Below, piece by piece: positions 1 to 8,498 of a stretch of 64,000 nucleotides of DNA. Numbering within the stretch: the first letter of the stretch is position 1; each line of letters begins with the position of its first letter. A model generated the notes under the pieces. It had not been told where the DNA came from, ran no database searches, and worked only from the letters and a program-made list of their open reading frames with translations. Location of the stretch: positions 62,001-126,000 of the forward strand of contig CAMJKP010000001.1 of NCBI GenBank assembly GCA_946406435.1, written 5' to 3'. This DNA is from an uncultured Prevotellaceae bacterium. Its GTDB lineage: Bacteria > Bacteroidota > Bacteroidia > Bacteroidales > Bacteroidaceae. A program made the position numbers and the translations under genes.

Positions 1-2
1 CC

Positions 3-86
3 GACTCAGCCTTTAATGCCCAGACATTCTGCAAGGGCGTGTTTAACGAATTGCTCTCTGAGCTCCCAAGCATCGTCAATCACTAA
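3..86 (+). CDS. 3' end of an unidentified gene (partial)
   Basis: An open frame enters from the left edge and runs 27 codons to a TAA at 84-86, ending in SELPSIVNH. It is co-directional with the DUF3987 gene and stops 21 bases before that gene's start, so it is probably the tail of an upstream gene in the same operon. The fragment is too short to assign to a family. Small DNA-binding proteins often precede DUF3987 genes in Bacteroidales, but nothing visible here proves that. Confidence 0.4.
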   Translation, partial: DSAFNAQTFCKGVFNELLSELPSIVNH

Positions 87-107
87 TCCACAAATCCGAA
101 TACTCTT

Positions 108-2327
108 ATGAAATTCGATTATTGTATCAAATTCCATCAGATGCCCTTAGCGCTCACTCAAACCGTCTTCGAGCAACTGATTGATGCCCCATGGCTTCAT
201 CAGCTTTGCGAGCAGATAGCAGCAGGCAACAAGGACAAGAAGCGCGAGCTGCCAGCCGTGATGTGGCAGGCGCATTTCGACGGACAGAAACGAGCTAACA
301 CGAACGCCAAAGCGAGTGGATTGTTTCAGCTCGATGTTGATCATCAGGATCCAGATGCGATATGGTCGCGCATCAAGGAGCGAACCAGCGAACTGGGCAT
401 CTACATAGCCCACAAGACAGCCAGTCGCGAGGGCATCCGCATAGTGGCACGTTGCCGACCAGAGTTCAGCACCTTGCTCGATAATCAGCTATGGCTTTCG
501 GAGCAGATTGGCGTGCAGCCCGATACCGCATGCAAGGATTTTGCCCGTCTCGGCTTCCTTTGCGAACGCTCATATTTCTATCATTATAATCCTCAGATTT
601 TTACAGATGAACCAACTGTTTTGCTTGAGAATACAGGTGTGGAGAATCAGCCTGTCTCTCGTCCTCACAACATCCAGCCTAATGCTCCTGTGGAGTCAGG
701 AGAAAAGACCATGAGTCTTGAGTTTCGTGGCATTCCCTATAGCGAGATTGTATCAGAATTGGTAGTCCGAACTGGTGGCGAGCCTTTCGAGGGAGAGCGT
801 AACAACCGCCTCTACCTCATCTGCCGACTACTTGCCAACATAACCGACCGTCAGGCAGACCGTATCTTTCAGATTTGTCCACGCTTCGGATTGTCGGATC
901 AGGAAGTACGAGCCTGCTGCGAGTCGGCTTGCAAATCGGCAAGGACGGAGAAGATGCCATACGTTCTGTATAAGGTTCTAAAGGACTTGGAGGCCAATAA
1001 TGATAGCGAAGACATAGCCGAAACGTATGAAGCCCCAGAGCCTCTGAAAATGCCCGAAACGAGCCACTTGCCTCCCCTAATCCGCGAGTTCGTAGAGACG
1101 AGTCCTGACGATTTCAAGGTAGCAACCGCCCTTGCCTGTCTCCCCATCTGCGGATTCCTCGGCTCTCGACTTCGTGCACGTTATCTGGATGGCGAGATGC
1201 AAGCTCCGTCGTTCATAGTCAATATCATAGCTCCGGCAGCAAGCGGCAAGGGTTCGCTATTGCGCATACCCGAAATATGTCTTGCCAAGGTGCGTGCCAT
1301 GGATGATGCAGGTCGTGAACAGGAGGCTGAATTCCAGCGTCAGTCAAGACTGAGGAAGAACGAGAAGAAGCAACTCGAAGAGCCGAAACCGATAGTTCGC
1401 GACATTCCTGCCAAGGTATCGGTTGCGCAGCTTCTGAAGCGAATGGTACAGGCGCGTGGATTGCATCTCATTTCCGTCTCATCAGAGGCTGACACGCTTA
1501 CCAACTCAAACAAGGCCGGAACGTGGGCGCAGAAGTCGGATATCTATCGTATCGCGCAGGATACCGATGGAGGCCGCTACGGACAGGATTACAAAAGTGA
1601 TACTTCGTACTCAGCCACTTGTCAGATGCGCTACAACCTTCTAACCCTCGGCACTCCAGGAGCCATAGCACGAGCTTTTCCCGATGTGGAGGACGGTCTC
1701 ATAACCCGTTGCATAATGCTTGAACTGCCCTCGCAATTCGGCAAGCCTATGCCTGTTCGCCATCAGCTAACGGCAAGTCAGGAACGTATCATATTTGATA
1801 AGGTAGATGCCCTTATGGGAATATGTCAGGATGCAGATGGCAACGTGCTGCCCGAATATCATCTCAACGTAGATTGGCTACGCGAGGGTATGGAGGCATG
1901 GGTGTCGGAGCAACGTTTGCGGGCCATTCGTGATGATGATCATGCACGCGACCAGTTCATGCGTAGAGCAGCCCTCATCGGCTTTCGTGCCGGAATGGTT
2001 GCCACCTTCCTTTGGGGACACATCAATCGGGAGCGCAAGGAATACGCAATCGAGTTTGCGGTATGGGTGTCGAATGCCATTCTTCAGTCGCTTCTCGACC
2101 GTTATGCAGCCAAGGTCAACGAACAGGCAGCAGGTTATGAGACTCCCAAGGCTCGTCGCTATCCATCACTTTTCGAGGCACTTCCAGATGTGTTTTCCGT
2201 TCAGGATCTCCGCAAGCTGTGTAATGCGCAGTCAATCAAGAGTCCGCTCAAATCCATCATCTTCCGTTGGACGGATCATCATCTTATTGAGAAGCAAGGC
2301 GACTCTTACATAAAACTCACTCAGTAG
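108..2327 (+). CDS. BT4734/VirE N-terminal and DUF3987 domain protein
   Basis: This 739-residue protein has two parts. Residues 1 to about 170 resemble the BT4734-like (VirE N-terminal) domain, with the acidic signature LDVDH near 75-79. From about residue 310 onward it resembles DUF3987, a P-loop primase/helicase-like domain; a Walker A-like APAASGKGS sits near 375-383. Related proteins occur on mobile or integrated elements of Bacteroidota and often sit next to capsule loci; their biochemical role is not established. A replication or DNA-handling ATPase is an inference from the fold. The gene is followed after 43 bases by a DUF5675 gene on the same strand. It is denser in G and C than the capsule genes, consistent with a stable flank. 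Confidence 0.85.
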   Translation: MKFDYCIKFHQMPLALTQTVFEQLIDAPWLHQLCEQIAAGNKDKKRELPAVMWQAHFDGQKRANTNAKASGLFQLDVDHQDPDAIWSRIKERTSELGIYIAHKTASREGIRIVARCRPEFSTLLDNQLWLSEQIGVQPDTACKDFARLGFLCERSYFYHYNPQIFTDEPTVLLENTGVENQPVSRPHNIQPNAPVESGEKTMSLEFRGIPYSEIVSELVVRTGGEPFEGERNNRLYLICRLLANITDRQADRIFQICPRFGLSDQEVRACCESACKSARTEKMPYVLYKVLKDLEANNDSEDIAETYEAPEPLKMPETSHLPPLIREFVETSPDDFKVATALACLPICGFLGSRLRARYLDGEMQAPSFIVNIIAPAASGKGSLLRIPEICLAKVRAMDDAGREQEAEFQRQSRLRKNEKKQLEEPKPIVRDIPAKVSVAQLLKRMVQARGLHLISVSSEADTLTNSNKAGTWAQKSDIYRIAQDTDGGRYGQDYKSDTSYSATCQMRYNLLTLGTPGAIARAFPDVEDGLITRCIMLELPSQFGKPMPVRHQLTASQERIIFDKVDALMGICQDADGNVLPEYHLNVDWLREGMEAWVSEQRLRAIRDDDHARDQFMRRAALIGFRAGMVATFLWGHINRERKEYAIEFAVWVSNAILQSLLDRYAAKVNEQAAGYETPKARRYPSLFEALPDVFSVQDLRKLCNAQSIKSPLKSIIFRWTDHHLIEKQGDSYIKLTQ

Positions 2328-2370
2328 TTACCTCGGTTACTCCGGTTACCTCTAACATTTTTTCTTCAAT

Positions 2371-2799
2371 ATGAACATCGAAATAACCCGTCAGAGCCAT
2401 AGCCGCTATGCGATAGATGGCGAACTGAGGATATCAGGAATGAAGGTGTGCGACACGGCAGAGAATATCAATTTTCATCTTCCCCCCGGAACATATCCGA
2501 TACGCATCATCCCTTGTCGGCAATATCACCGTAAGATGCCTTGCATCATCATCAACGAGCCCGATTGCTCCCGATGTCCTAAGCTCAAATCCATCTACAG
2601 CAACACCGCTTTGCCCAAGGTCTGCCCTCAGATCAAAATCGGCAACGGAGTAAACAAGCGCGAGGATGGCTCGATCATCATCGGCGAACGAATCACGAGT
2701 GGTGCTATCGCTCATCCCGCCCCGCACTTCAACCGCCTTATAGACCGCTTGGATAAAGCCGCCAGTCGGAATGAAGTAATCACGCTAACAATTCGGTAA
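2371..2799 (+). CDS. DUF5675 family protein
   Basis: The 142-residue protein matches the overall pattern of DUF5675 proteins: an N-terminal beta-rich part, a central proline-rich PPGTYPIRI segment near residue 38, and a late segment reading GERITSGAIAHPAPHFNRL. Homologues occur in phages and integrated elements of Bacteroidota; no activity is established. Two cysteine clusters (CSRC and KVCP) might bind a metal, which is my inference. It follows the DUF3987 gene closely, so the two are likely co-transcribed, and a rho-independent terminator lies 29 bases past the stop codon. Confidence 0.75.
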   Translation: MNIEITRQSHSRYAIDGELRISGMKVCDTAENINFHLPPGTYPIRIIPCRQYHRKMPCIIINEPDCSRCPKLKSIYSNTALPKVCPQIKIGNGVNKREDGSIIIGERITSGAIAHPAPHFNRLIDRLDKAASRNEVITLTIR

Positions 2800-2827
2800 T
2801 GGGATAATGACACTTCTGAAAACAAAA

Positions 2828-2868
2828 AATCCGCAACACCATTAAATTGGTATTGCGGATTCTTTTTT
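2828..2868. terminator. bidirectional rho-independent terminator
   Basis: A perfect 14-bp stem (arms 2828-2841 and 2848-2861) with a 6-base loop is followed by a T-rich run on the plus strand and preceded by an A-run, so it can end transcription from both sides. It separates the plus-strand DUF5675 gene from the convergent minus-strand nucleotidyltransferase gene. Confidence 0.85.
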
Positions 2869-2882
2869 CAATTTTTAGCAGA

Positions 2883-2935
2883 TTTCTCTAATCCCTAACC
2901 TCTTTACTCTAAACTCACCACCTCCACAACTCAAA
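2883..2935. repeat. CTCTAACC-type simple repeat block 1
   Basis: A degenerate run of CTCTAAxCC units overlaps the last seven codons of the minus-strand nucleotidyltransferase, so the C-terminal residues of that protein are encoded partly by repeat sequence. The same family recurs at 4088-4117, 4485-4548, 4850-5018, 5411-5487 and 26812-26840. Confidence 0.75.
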
Positions 2936-4081
2936 TTTACGCCAAAACCAATGGTACAACCTGAAAATCGGTTCCCAAAGAGCTTCATGAGGGTAGTGTG
3001 CAACAAGTCGAATGCTATTATGAGATTTACGAACAAACTTATGCAAAGGAGATTCATTTAACAAATCTCCTTTGCGTTTATCATATTTTCCAAAGTTACC
3101 AGCTAGCATGATTTCGGAAAGTAAAAACTCACCTTCCTTTTTGTCAGGTTCTAATATAAGGTATTCATCAGGCATATCAAATACGGTCTGAAGTACGTAC
3201 ATTACAGCAGCAGCAAGCCTATCAAGATGCAATCTCTTCAATTGATATTGTATTTGCTCTTTAGACATAACACTTTTTTTGAATCCATCTTCGAACATTG
3301 CCATTGACGAAGTATAATTCGCATGTTTTCTTTGTTCCATAAACAAAGAACAAAGAACGAAATAATAATCCAGAAGTTGACGTAATCCTACCCCCTCTTC
3401 AAAAAGATGATGATATATATGAACTAACTGATAGATTGAGTTGAAAATATTTGTTGGAATATTAAATCCTTCAAAACATGTTGTTGAATCACCATAGTAT
3501 GCAAATATTTTCTGTAATCTACTATTAAAAAAAGGGTTACTCAATAGCATTGGTCGCAAATGTACCTCTACAGGAACATCATCTAACATAGGGACATCTA
3601 CATGATGGTATCTAACCTCAATCCTATCTAGAACTCCTTTGGATTTTGCTATGGATTTCGCATACTCCACAACTTTTCTTATGCCTTTTCCTTTCTTCGG
3701 CCAGCAAAGAACATCTATATCTCCTGCAGTACGATAATCCTTCAAATACTCAGGATAATTTGCGAGATTCGATTGTCCTTTCAGTATGCAAGAATTAAAT
3801 CCATCACGATCCAAAATTTCACATACCTCACAACACCTCTTGTTAAGCAATTCATTTCTCTCCTTCGCCACCTGCGCATCATGCACCCATTCCGCAAGCA
3901 CATCAAAAGGAGGACACTGCTCCTTTGGAAGTCTCTCCACACCAGCAAATGCAACACCCAAAAGTGCTTGCTTCTCACATTCAGAATACAAAGAAGCCCA
4001 CTCGTCATCCGATAGCTGACGAGTGAGCGACTTGCGATTGCCGATTGCGACTTGTAGTAGTTCGAAGAAGAGACCGTTCAT
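2915..4081 (-). CDS. uncharacterised nucleotidyltransferase family protein (PF14907-like)
   Basis: This 388-residue protein looks like the 'uncharacterised nucleotidyltransferase' family of capsule loci. The supporting motif is the conserved ILKG near residue 100, followed by RTAGDIDVLCW near 117-127. GDID supplies the metal-binding aspartates of the polymerase-beta-like nucleotidyltransferase fold. The substrate is unknown. Two relatives are in this window (4546-5802 and 33845-34945); the 4546-5802 paralogue shares long stretches such as AVMYVLQTVF and MPDEYLI. The gene is at the downstream end of locus B after a four-helix-bundle gene. Its last codons run into a simple-sequence repeat. Confidence 0.75.
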   Translation of the reverse strand: MNGLFFELLQVAIGNRKSLTRQLSDDEWASLYSECEKQALLGVAFAGVERLPKEQCPPFDVLAEWVHDAQVAKERNELLNKRCCEVCEILDRDGFNSCILKGQSNLANYPEYLKDYRTAGDIDVLCWPKKGKGIRKVVEYAKSIAKSKGVLDRIEVRYHHVDVPMLDDVPVEVHLRPMLLSNPFFNSRLQKIFAYYGDSTTCFEGFNIPTNIFNSIYQLVHIYHHLFEEGVGLRQLLDYYFVLCSLFMEQRKHANYTSSMAMFEDGFKKSVMSKEQIQYQLKRLHLDRLAAAVMYVLQTVFDMPDEYLILEPDKKEGEFLLSEIMLAGNFGKYDKRKGDLLNESPLHKFVRKSHNSIRLVAHYPHEALWEPIFRLYHWFWRKFELWRW

Positions 4082-4087
4082 TTTTCT

Positions 4088-4117
4088 GGTTAGGGGTTAG
4101 AGTGGAGTGGTTAGAGA
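4088..4117. repeat. CTCTAACC-type repeat, inverted orientation (left flank of four-helix-bundle gene)
   Basis: The plus strand reads GGTTAGGGGTTAGAG and onward, the reverse complement of the repeat units at 4485-4548. The two blocks therefore form an imperfect inverted repeat around the gene at 4111-4485. The block includes that gene's stop codon. Confidence 0.65.
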
Positions 4118-4485
4118 TTTGAATCCGAGCGTGTGAAATAAGTACGGAGACCGGATATCAAACAGGCAACCTTATCACACATAATCTCAAATTCGCGAAA
4201 TTCTTCTTCTGTTATATATTCCAAATCCAAGGCTATATCCATTTGACTCAGCACCTCCATCAATGAAGCATAACTGATTTCAAGAAAATGTACTTTTTCT
4301 TTTACAGATGAACGCCCACTCCCCTCTGCTATATTTGACGTTATAGAAACCGCAGCCCTTCGCAACTGGTCACAAAGTGCGTATTGCTCTTCTTTGGGGA
4401 ACTTCTTCAAGAGCCTATACACTTCCTTTACAAGTCCCTTGGCTTCCTTATAAGCTTCCAGATTTCTAAATGAATTTCTTTTCAT
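4111..4485 (-). CDS. four-helix-bundle protein (S23/IVS family)
   Basis: The 124-residue protein carries the family hallmarks: FRNLEAYKEA at the start, QLRRAAVSITSNIAEGSGR near 40-58, and a following helix reading FLEISYASLMEVLSQ. Family members (PF05635) were first seen inside intervening sequences of 23S rRNA genes and are related to the Avd accessory protein of diversity-generating retroelements; they probably bind nucleic acid. This copy is not in rRNA. It sits between two nucleotidyltransferase paralogues and is bracketed by inverted CTCTAACC repeats that begin at its stop and start codons, suggesting a small mobile cassette. No reverse transcriptase is visible. Confidence 0.88.
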   Translation of the reverse strand: MKRNSFRNLEAYKEAKGLVKEVYRLLKKFPKEEQYALCDQLRRAAVSITSNIAEGSGRSSVKEKVHFLEISYASLMEVLSQMDIALDLEYITEEEFREFEIMCDKVACLISGLRTYFTRSDSNL

Positions 4486-4548
4486 CTCTCTAAACTCTAA
4501 CCACTAAACTCTAACCTCTAACCACTAAACTCTAAACACTAAACACTA
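4485..4548. repeat. CTCTAACC-type simple repeat (right flank of four-helix-bundle gene)
   Basis: Roughly eight degenerate units of CTCTAACCACTAAA fill the gap between the two minus-strand genes. They are the inverted partner of 4088-4117 and lie directly upstream of the four-helix-bundle start codon. Confidence 0.75.
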
Positions 4549-5802
4549 CCCCTTTATCCTCCTATACAACTCGAACAGCACCTCGGAAGGATACTGGGTG
4601 ATGAACGGACGGTTACGCTTTAGCCAATAGAGATGATGACCTATGCGACCTAAATAACGGAGTGTCCTTGTGCGTTCGAGGTATCGGGTATATTCACCTG
4701 CCAACATCGTCATCTTCAGCACGAAACTGCCGTTCCTGTTATTTGGCTTGCAAATCAGATACTCATCAGGCATGCCAAAGACCGTCTGCAACACGTACAT
4801 CACAGCCCCCGCGAATTTCTTCATTCCCAAACGTTCAATCACATGCATTATCTCTAACCTCTCATCTCTAACCTCTCCACTCTGAGCTCTAACCTCTAAA
4901 CCCTCAACACTAACCTTTCCCCCTACGCAGGGGGACTGAGGGGGTCTTCCAACCTCTAACCTCTCACCACCAACCTCTAACCTCTCATCCCTAACCTCTA
5001 ACCTCTCCACACTAAACTCGCGAAGCGTATAATAATACTCCAACAAATGCCCAAGTCTTATTCCCTCGCAAAACAGTTTCTTGTACAGATGCAGCAGTTG
5101 GTAAACAACATTAAAGGTTTCTGATGGAGCATGCAAATCTCCACCTTGCTTTAACATGGAGTTGGAATCAATAAGTTCCTTCACCCAATTCTCAAATCTG
5201 CCGTTATACCAGGGGTTATTGAGATTCTCCGACTTGAAACGCACTTCTACTGGAATATACCCCGACTCGTAATTCACATGATGGCGCACCACTTTTGGCT
5301 TGATATGCTTCGTAGAAGCGACATACTGGAAGTTGACATACTCTACTATCGTTCTCTTTCCATCCTTCTTCTCCCTCGACCAGCAAAGGATATCGACATC
5401 TTTCGGGTCGCCACCTCTAAACTCTAACCTCTCACCTCTAAACTCTAAACTCTCATCTCTAGACTCTAACCTCTCCCCTCTAACCTTAATAGGACTCGGC
5501 ATCAACACACAAGAATCAAACCCATTCTTCTCATGCTTCTCACATGCCTTCCTGCATATCTCAGTAACCCGTTCCCTTATCTCTTTCTCTTTCTGAGCAT
5601 CCTTCTGCCATTTCGCAAACAGCTCAGAAGGCGGCATCTGCTCCTTTGGCAGTTTCTGAATGCCGACAAAGGCTATTCCAAGAACCGCCTGCAGCTCACA
5701 AATATAATATACGGTCTCCCACTCAGCCGCACTTAACGGACGAGTGAGATACTCTCTATTACCTATCGCTACCCTTAGTAGCTCATAAACTTTTGTATCC
5801 AA
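4546..5802 (-). CDS. nucleotidyltransferase paralogue with in-frame repeat insertions
   Basis: At 418 residues this is a paralogue of the 2915-4081 protein: LLRVAIGNREYLTRPLS matches its start and AVMYVLQTVFGMPDEYLI its end. Between residues about 107 and 130 the expected catalytic lead-in (ILKG up to GDID) is replaced by repeat-encoded residues such as RGERLE and RDESLEFRGERLE, leaving only KDVDILCW. A second repeat-encoded block occupies about 262-317. Both blocks are the same CTCTAACC DNA repeat found between genes nearby, read as codons. The aspartates of DVD survive but the canonical glycine-rich approach does not, so the enzyme may be inactive; the frame is nevertheless open. It is probably the first gene of this small group, downstream of a 316-base gap. 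Confidence 0.7.
   Translation of the reverse strand: MDTKVYELLRVAIGNREYLTRPLSAAEWETVYYICELQAVLGIAFVGIQKLPKEQMPPSELFAKWQKDAQKEKEIRERVTEICRKACEKHEKNGFDSCVLMPSPIKVRGERLESRDESLEFRGERLEFRGGDPKDVDILCWSREKKDGKRTIVEYVNFQYVASTKHIKPKVVRHHVNYESGYIPVEVRFKSENLNNPWYNGRFENWVKELIDSNSMLKQGGDLHAPSETFNVVYQLLHLYKKLFCEGIRLGHLLEYYYTLREFSVERLEVRDERLEVGGERLEVGRPPQSPCVGGKVSVEGLEVRAQSGEVRDERLEIMHVIERLGMKKFAGAVMYVLQTVFGMPDEYLICKPNNRNGSFVLKMTMLAGEYTRYLERTRTLRYLGRIGHHLYWLKRNRPFITQYPSEVLFELYRRIKG
4850..5018. repeat. CTCTAACC-type simple repeat inside a coding region (block 1)
   Basis: About 170 bases of degenerate CTCTAACCTCTC units lie in frame in the nucleotidyltransferase gene. A small palindrome, TCCCCCTACGCAGGGGGA, is embedded at about 4918-4935; a near copy occurs between genes at about 26758-26775. 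Confidence 0.8.
5411..5487. repeat. CTCTAACC-type simple repeat inside a coding region (block 2)
   Basis: About 75 bases of the repeat occupy the position where the catalytic GxDxD approach of the nucleotidyltransferase should be. No stop codon arises in the coding frame. Confidence 0.8.
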
Positions 5803-5860
5803 AGGAATTACTTTTTTGTTATCAGAAAACCTTCAGGATGAATAATTTAACGTAATTTCG

Positions 5861-6060
5861 ACGAAAGGCGCCGAAGGTGCGACACCTAAAAGGGCTGTCC
5901 GCAAGGGCTGTTACTATGATGATATTTTTATTGAGCGCCGTAGGTGCGCTACCTGTTACATCTAACAAGTATCGGTCCTTCAGACCTCAGATTACTATAA
6001 TCCCCATAACATAACGGCTCTTACGAACCGCCCTTTTAGGTATCGCTCTTTCAGAGCTTC
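5861..6060. repeat. large imperfect palindromic element (REP-like)
   Basis: The 316-base gap between 5803 and 6118 is mostly one palindromic element. Exact 12-bp arms ACCTAAAAGGGC (5884-5895) and their reverse complement (6030-6041) are extended by imperfect pairing on both sides, with internal direct copies of GCGCCG-AGGTGCG at about 5868 and 5935. It resembles the REP/RAYT-associated palindromes common in Bacteroidota. No transposase is nearby. It may act as a transcriptional or mRNA boundary between the 6119 gene and the nucleotidyltransferase group. Confidence 0.6.
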
Positions 6061-6118
6061 TTCAATCACGATTTTCGATAATATACGTGTTGATGGAATT
6101 TATCGAATTTACGTTAAT

Positions 6119-7165
6119 TTACTTCAGGAATTGCTTCTTGTTATCTTCAAACCAATCCTCTACAGCCTCTTCGAAAGTCCACTTGAACTTATAGCCACAA
6201 GATGCGAGTTTCTTTCCGCAGATATTGGTAGAAATCTGAAGTTTCTTCACACGTGCAGGACAGATGCCCATCGGACTTCCCATCATCTTCGCACCTGCGG
6301 CTGCTGGCATAATAAGAGAGTTTGGAATGTATGGAACGCCCTGATGCAGACCAGTAATATTCTTTATCACACCCACGATATGCTCAATGGTATAAGCAGG
6401 CTCAAATGTGCAGTTGAATATATCAGAAGCAGTCTCGCGCTCCTCCACGTTCCACATGATGAAGCGAACAAGTTCCTTAACGTAGATGCAAGCCTTGATT
6501 GTGTCCTTACGTCCAGGATAAGCAAACGTATGCTTCTTGATGCCCCAGTACAGACGAGTGAAATTACCGTTCTCACCCTTACCGAAAACGACACCCGGAC
6601 GAACGATTGTCAACTTACGACCTTCACCCCCAGCCTGCCAAGTCTGATGAATCTTCTCTGCAACCAGTTTTGATATACCGTATGGAGTATTTGGCGTTGG
6701 CAATGTAGTCTCTTCCTTCAGATCTTCAGAAGCGCCGTATGGAGCGATGGAAGAAGTGAACACCATGTTTTTGATACCATATTTCTCAGCAAAGGCACAC
6801 ACATTCTCCGCACCACGTATGTTGGTCTCAAAGTAGGCATAGTCAGGATGCCCCGGAGTGCGATGCACGGCTGCGAGATTGAAAATGATATCCTCTGAAG
6901 TTGGAGTGAATGGAAGGTTTTCGATAGGCTTACGCACATCACAATACACGAAAGTCGCCTTACGAGTCTCACCATCCACAACAGGAGACTTCCAGTCCTT
7001 TATGGTAGTATATTCACGCCTTTCCTTCTCATTGGTCATTGCGTCCAGCTTTGCAGGATCCACAATATCCAGATTCCAGATCTTATCCTGAGGATGAGTC
7101 TCGTGCAAGAGATTTGCAAGGTGGTTGCCGATAAAACCCGTACCACCGAAAATGATATAGTTCAT
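6119..7165 (-). CDS. NAD-dependent epimerase/dehydratase
   Basis: The 348-residue protein is an extended short-chain dehydrogenase acting on nucleotide sugars. The N-terminal GGTGFIG dinucleotide-binding loop lies at residues 8-14, and the catalytic tyrosine and lysine are in PYGISKLVAEK near 160. Its exact reaction (4-epimerisation, reduction or dehydration) cannot be read from the sequence. It follows a WbuB-like glycosyltransferase, an arrangement seen where the epimerase completes the sugar attached first to the lipid carrier. It is probably the last gene of the capsule locus B operon. Confidence 0.85.
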   Translation of the reverse strand: MNYIIFGGTGFIGNHLANLLHETHPQDKIWNLDIVDPAKLDAMTNEKERREYTTIKDWKSPVVDGETRKATFVYCDVRKPIENLPFTPTSEDIIFNLAAVHRTPGHPDYAYFETNIRGAENVCAFAEKYGIKNMVFTSSIAPYGASEDLKEETTLPTPNTPYGISKLVAEKIHQTWQAGGEGRKLTIVRPGVVFGKGENGNFTRLYWGIKKHTFAYPGRKDTIKACIYVKELVRFIMWNVEERETASDIFNCTFEPAYTIEHIVGVIKNITGLHQGVPYIPNSLIMPAAAGAKMMGSPMGICPARVKKLQISTNICGKKLASCGYKFKWTFEEAVEDWFEDNKKQFLK

Positions 7166-7179
7166 ATTATATTATGTAA

Positions 7180-8418
7180 TTATAGTTCATCCAATGTCTT
7201 TCTGTAAGCCTCAATACAATGGTCTTTTGTCATGCCATTTAACAAAAACTCTCTACCCGTAGAATGTTTCCTTACAAACTCGTCTTTCTGTTTGATAATA
7301 TCTCGGAGAGATTGCTCCATAGCATCATAGTCAGCAGCATGCACAAGAACTCCACATTTTGACTCTTCAATGATTCTCCATGCTTCACTTCCTTCCTCCA
7401 AAATGCCCCATATAGGTTTGTTTACCGCTAAAATACCATAAATCTTACTTGGCACACTAACGCCCTTTACGCCTTTGGCATTGGTTACAATATGTACATC
7501 AGCAGCATTCAGGCTATAGACTAGATCCTCCTTCTTTTGGAATGGAATAAACACAACATTTTTCTGTCCATGCGTTTCAGCATACTCCATTAGGTCAGCT
7601 TTCACGCCACCATCTCCCACAAAGGCAAAACGTACAGAGTCATCATCCTTGAATTTCTCCATTATTTTCAGAATGTTCTCGAAATCATAATATAGACCTA
7701 TATTGCCACTTGTCATGATTACGAACTTATCATCCAATCCATACTCTTTACGAAAAGCCATAACCCTCTCGTCAGATGCAGGTAAAGGATGAATTAACTG
7801 TTCATCAATCCAGTTATTAATAACAACATTCTTAGGACATTTCTCGCCTTTAAAACGTCTTTCAAGCGTTTCTTGCATATCTCGTCCCAAGACAACAACA
7901 ACATCACTCTTTCGGCAAGACCGTTTGTCAAACCACATCATGGCTTTCAAAACGAGTTTATTACCAGCATAGTTTACAGCTATTGTCTGTTCTGGGTTGA
8001 AATCCATCTGCTGATACATCAACTTTCCACCAGTAAACCACTTGCCTATGGTTCCCAATATACCACCAAGGATAGGAGGTTGGCTAACAGTAAACACGAG
8101 ATCAAACTTACCGAGTTTTCTCGTAACCAAAATACAGTTAAGAAAATATTTCAGAATGTACTTTACACGACTAATTTTACTTTTTTTATCAACCTCAGGT
8201 ACACTTACACGTACGACCTTCATCCCTTTATATTCCTCAAAATAGTACTTCTGAGTTTTATAACGTTCTTCTATCTCCTGGGCATAGCTTGGGATTTCAC
8301 ATACTACAGTCACATCAAATGACTTTGCCAAACCCTCCGCCAACTCCGTTAGTATCTGACCTGTGGTTGCTACTTCTGGATAGAAGTAATTGGTGTACAT
8401 TAATAGTTTCTTCTTCAT
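7180..8418 (-). CDS. glycosyltransferase family 4 (WbuB-like)
   Basis: This 412-residue GT-B enzyme begins MLMYTNYFYPEVATTGQ-like (KKKLLMYTNYFYPEVATTG), the N-terminal pattern of WbuB-type GT4 transferases. The C-terminal nucleotide-sugar site includes FAFVGDGGVKADL near 265 and GVSVPSKIYGILAVNKPI near 320. It would add a sugar to the growing repeat unit at the cytoplasmic face. It is 14 bases upstream of the epimerase gene 6119-7165 and belongs to locus B. Donor and acceptor are unknown. Confidence 0.85.
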   Translation of the reverse strand: MKKKLLMYTNYFYPEVATTGQILTELAEGLAKSFDVTVVCEIPSYAQEIEERYKTQKYYFEEYKGMKVVRVSVPEVDKKSKISRVKYILKYFLNCILVTRKLGKFDLVFTVSQPPILGGILGTIGKWFTGGKLMYQQMDFNPEQTIAVNYAGNKLVLKAMMWFDKRSCRKSDVVVVLGRDMQETLERRFKGEKCPKNVVINNWIDEQLIHPLPASDERVMAFRKEYGLDDKFVIMTSGNIGLYYDFENILKIMEKFKDDDSVRFAFVGDGGVKADLMEYAETHGQKNVVFIPFQKKEDLVYSLNAADVHIVTNAKGVKGVSVPSKIYGILAVNKPIWGILEEGSEAWRIIEESKCGVLVHAADYDAMEQSLRDIIKQKDEFVRKHSTGREFLLNGMTKDHCIEAYRKTLDEL

Positions 8419-8498
8419 TTATTGAAATATTCCTTTTTATCTCGTGAATAACTGTATTTCTTTAAGTATATACGAATTTACATCAAACAAATCTTTTA

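Noticed and set aside
4850..5018. CRISPR array
   Set aside because: The CTCTAACC units are short, degenerate and without spacers, and there are no cas genes.
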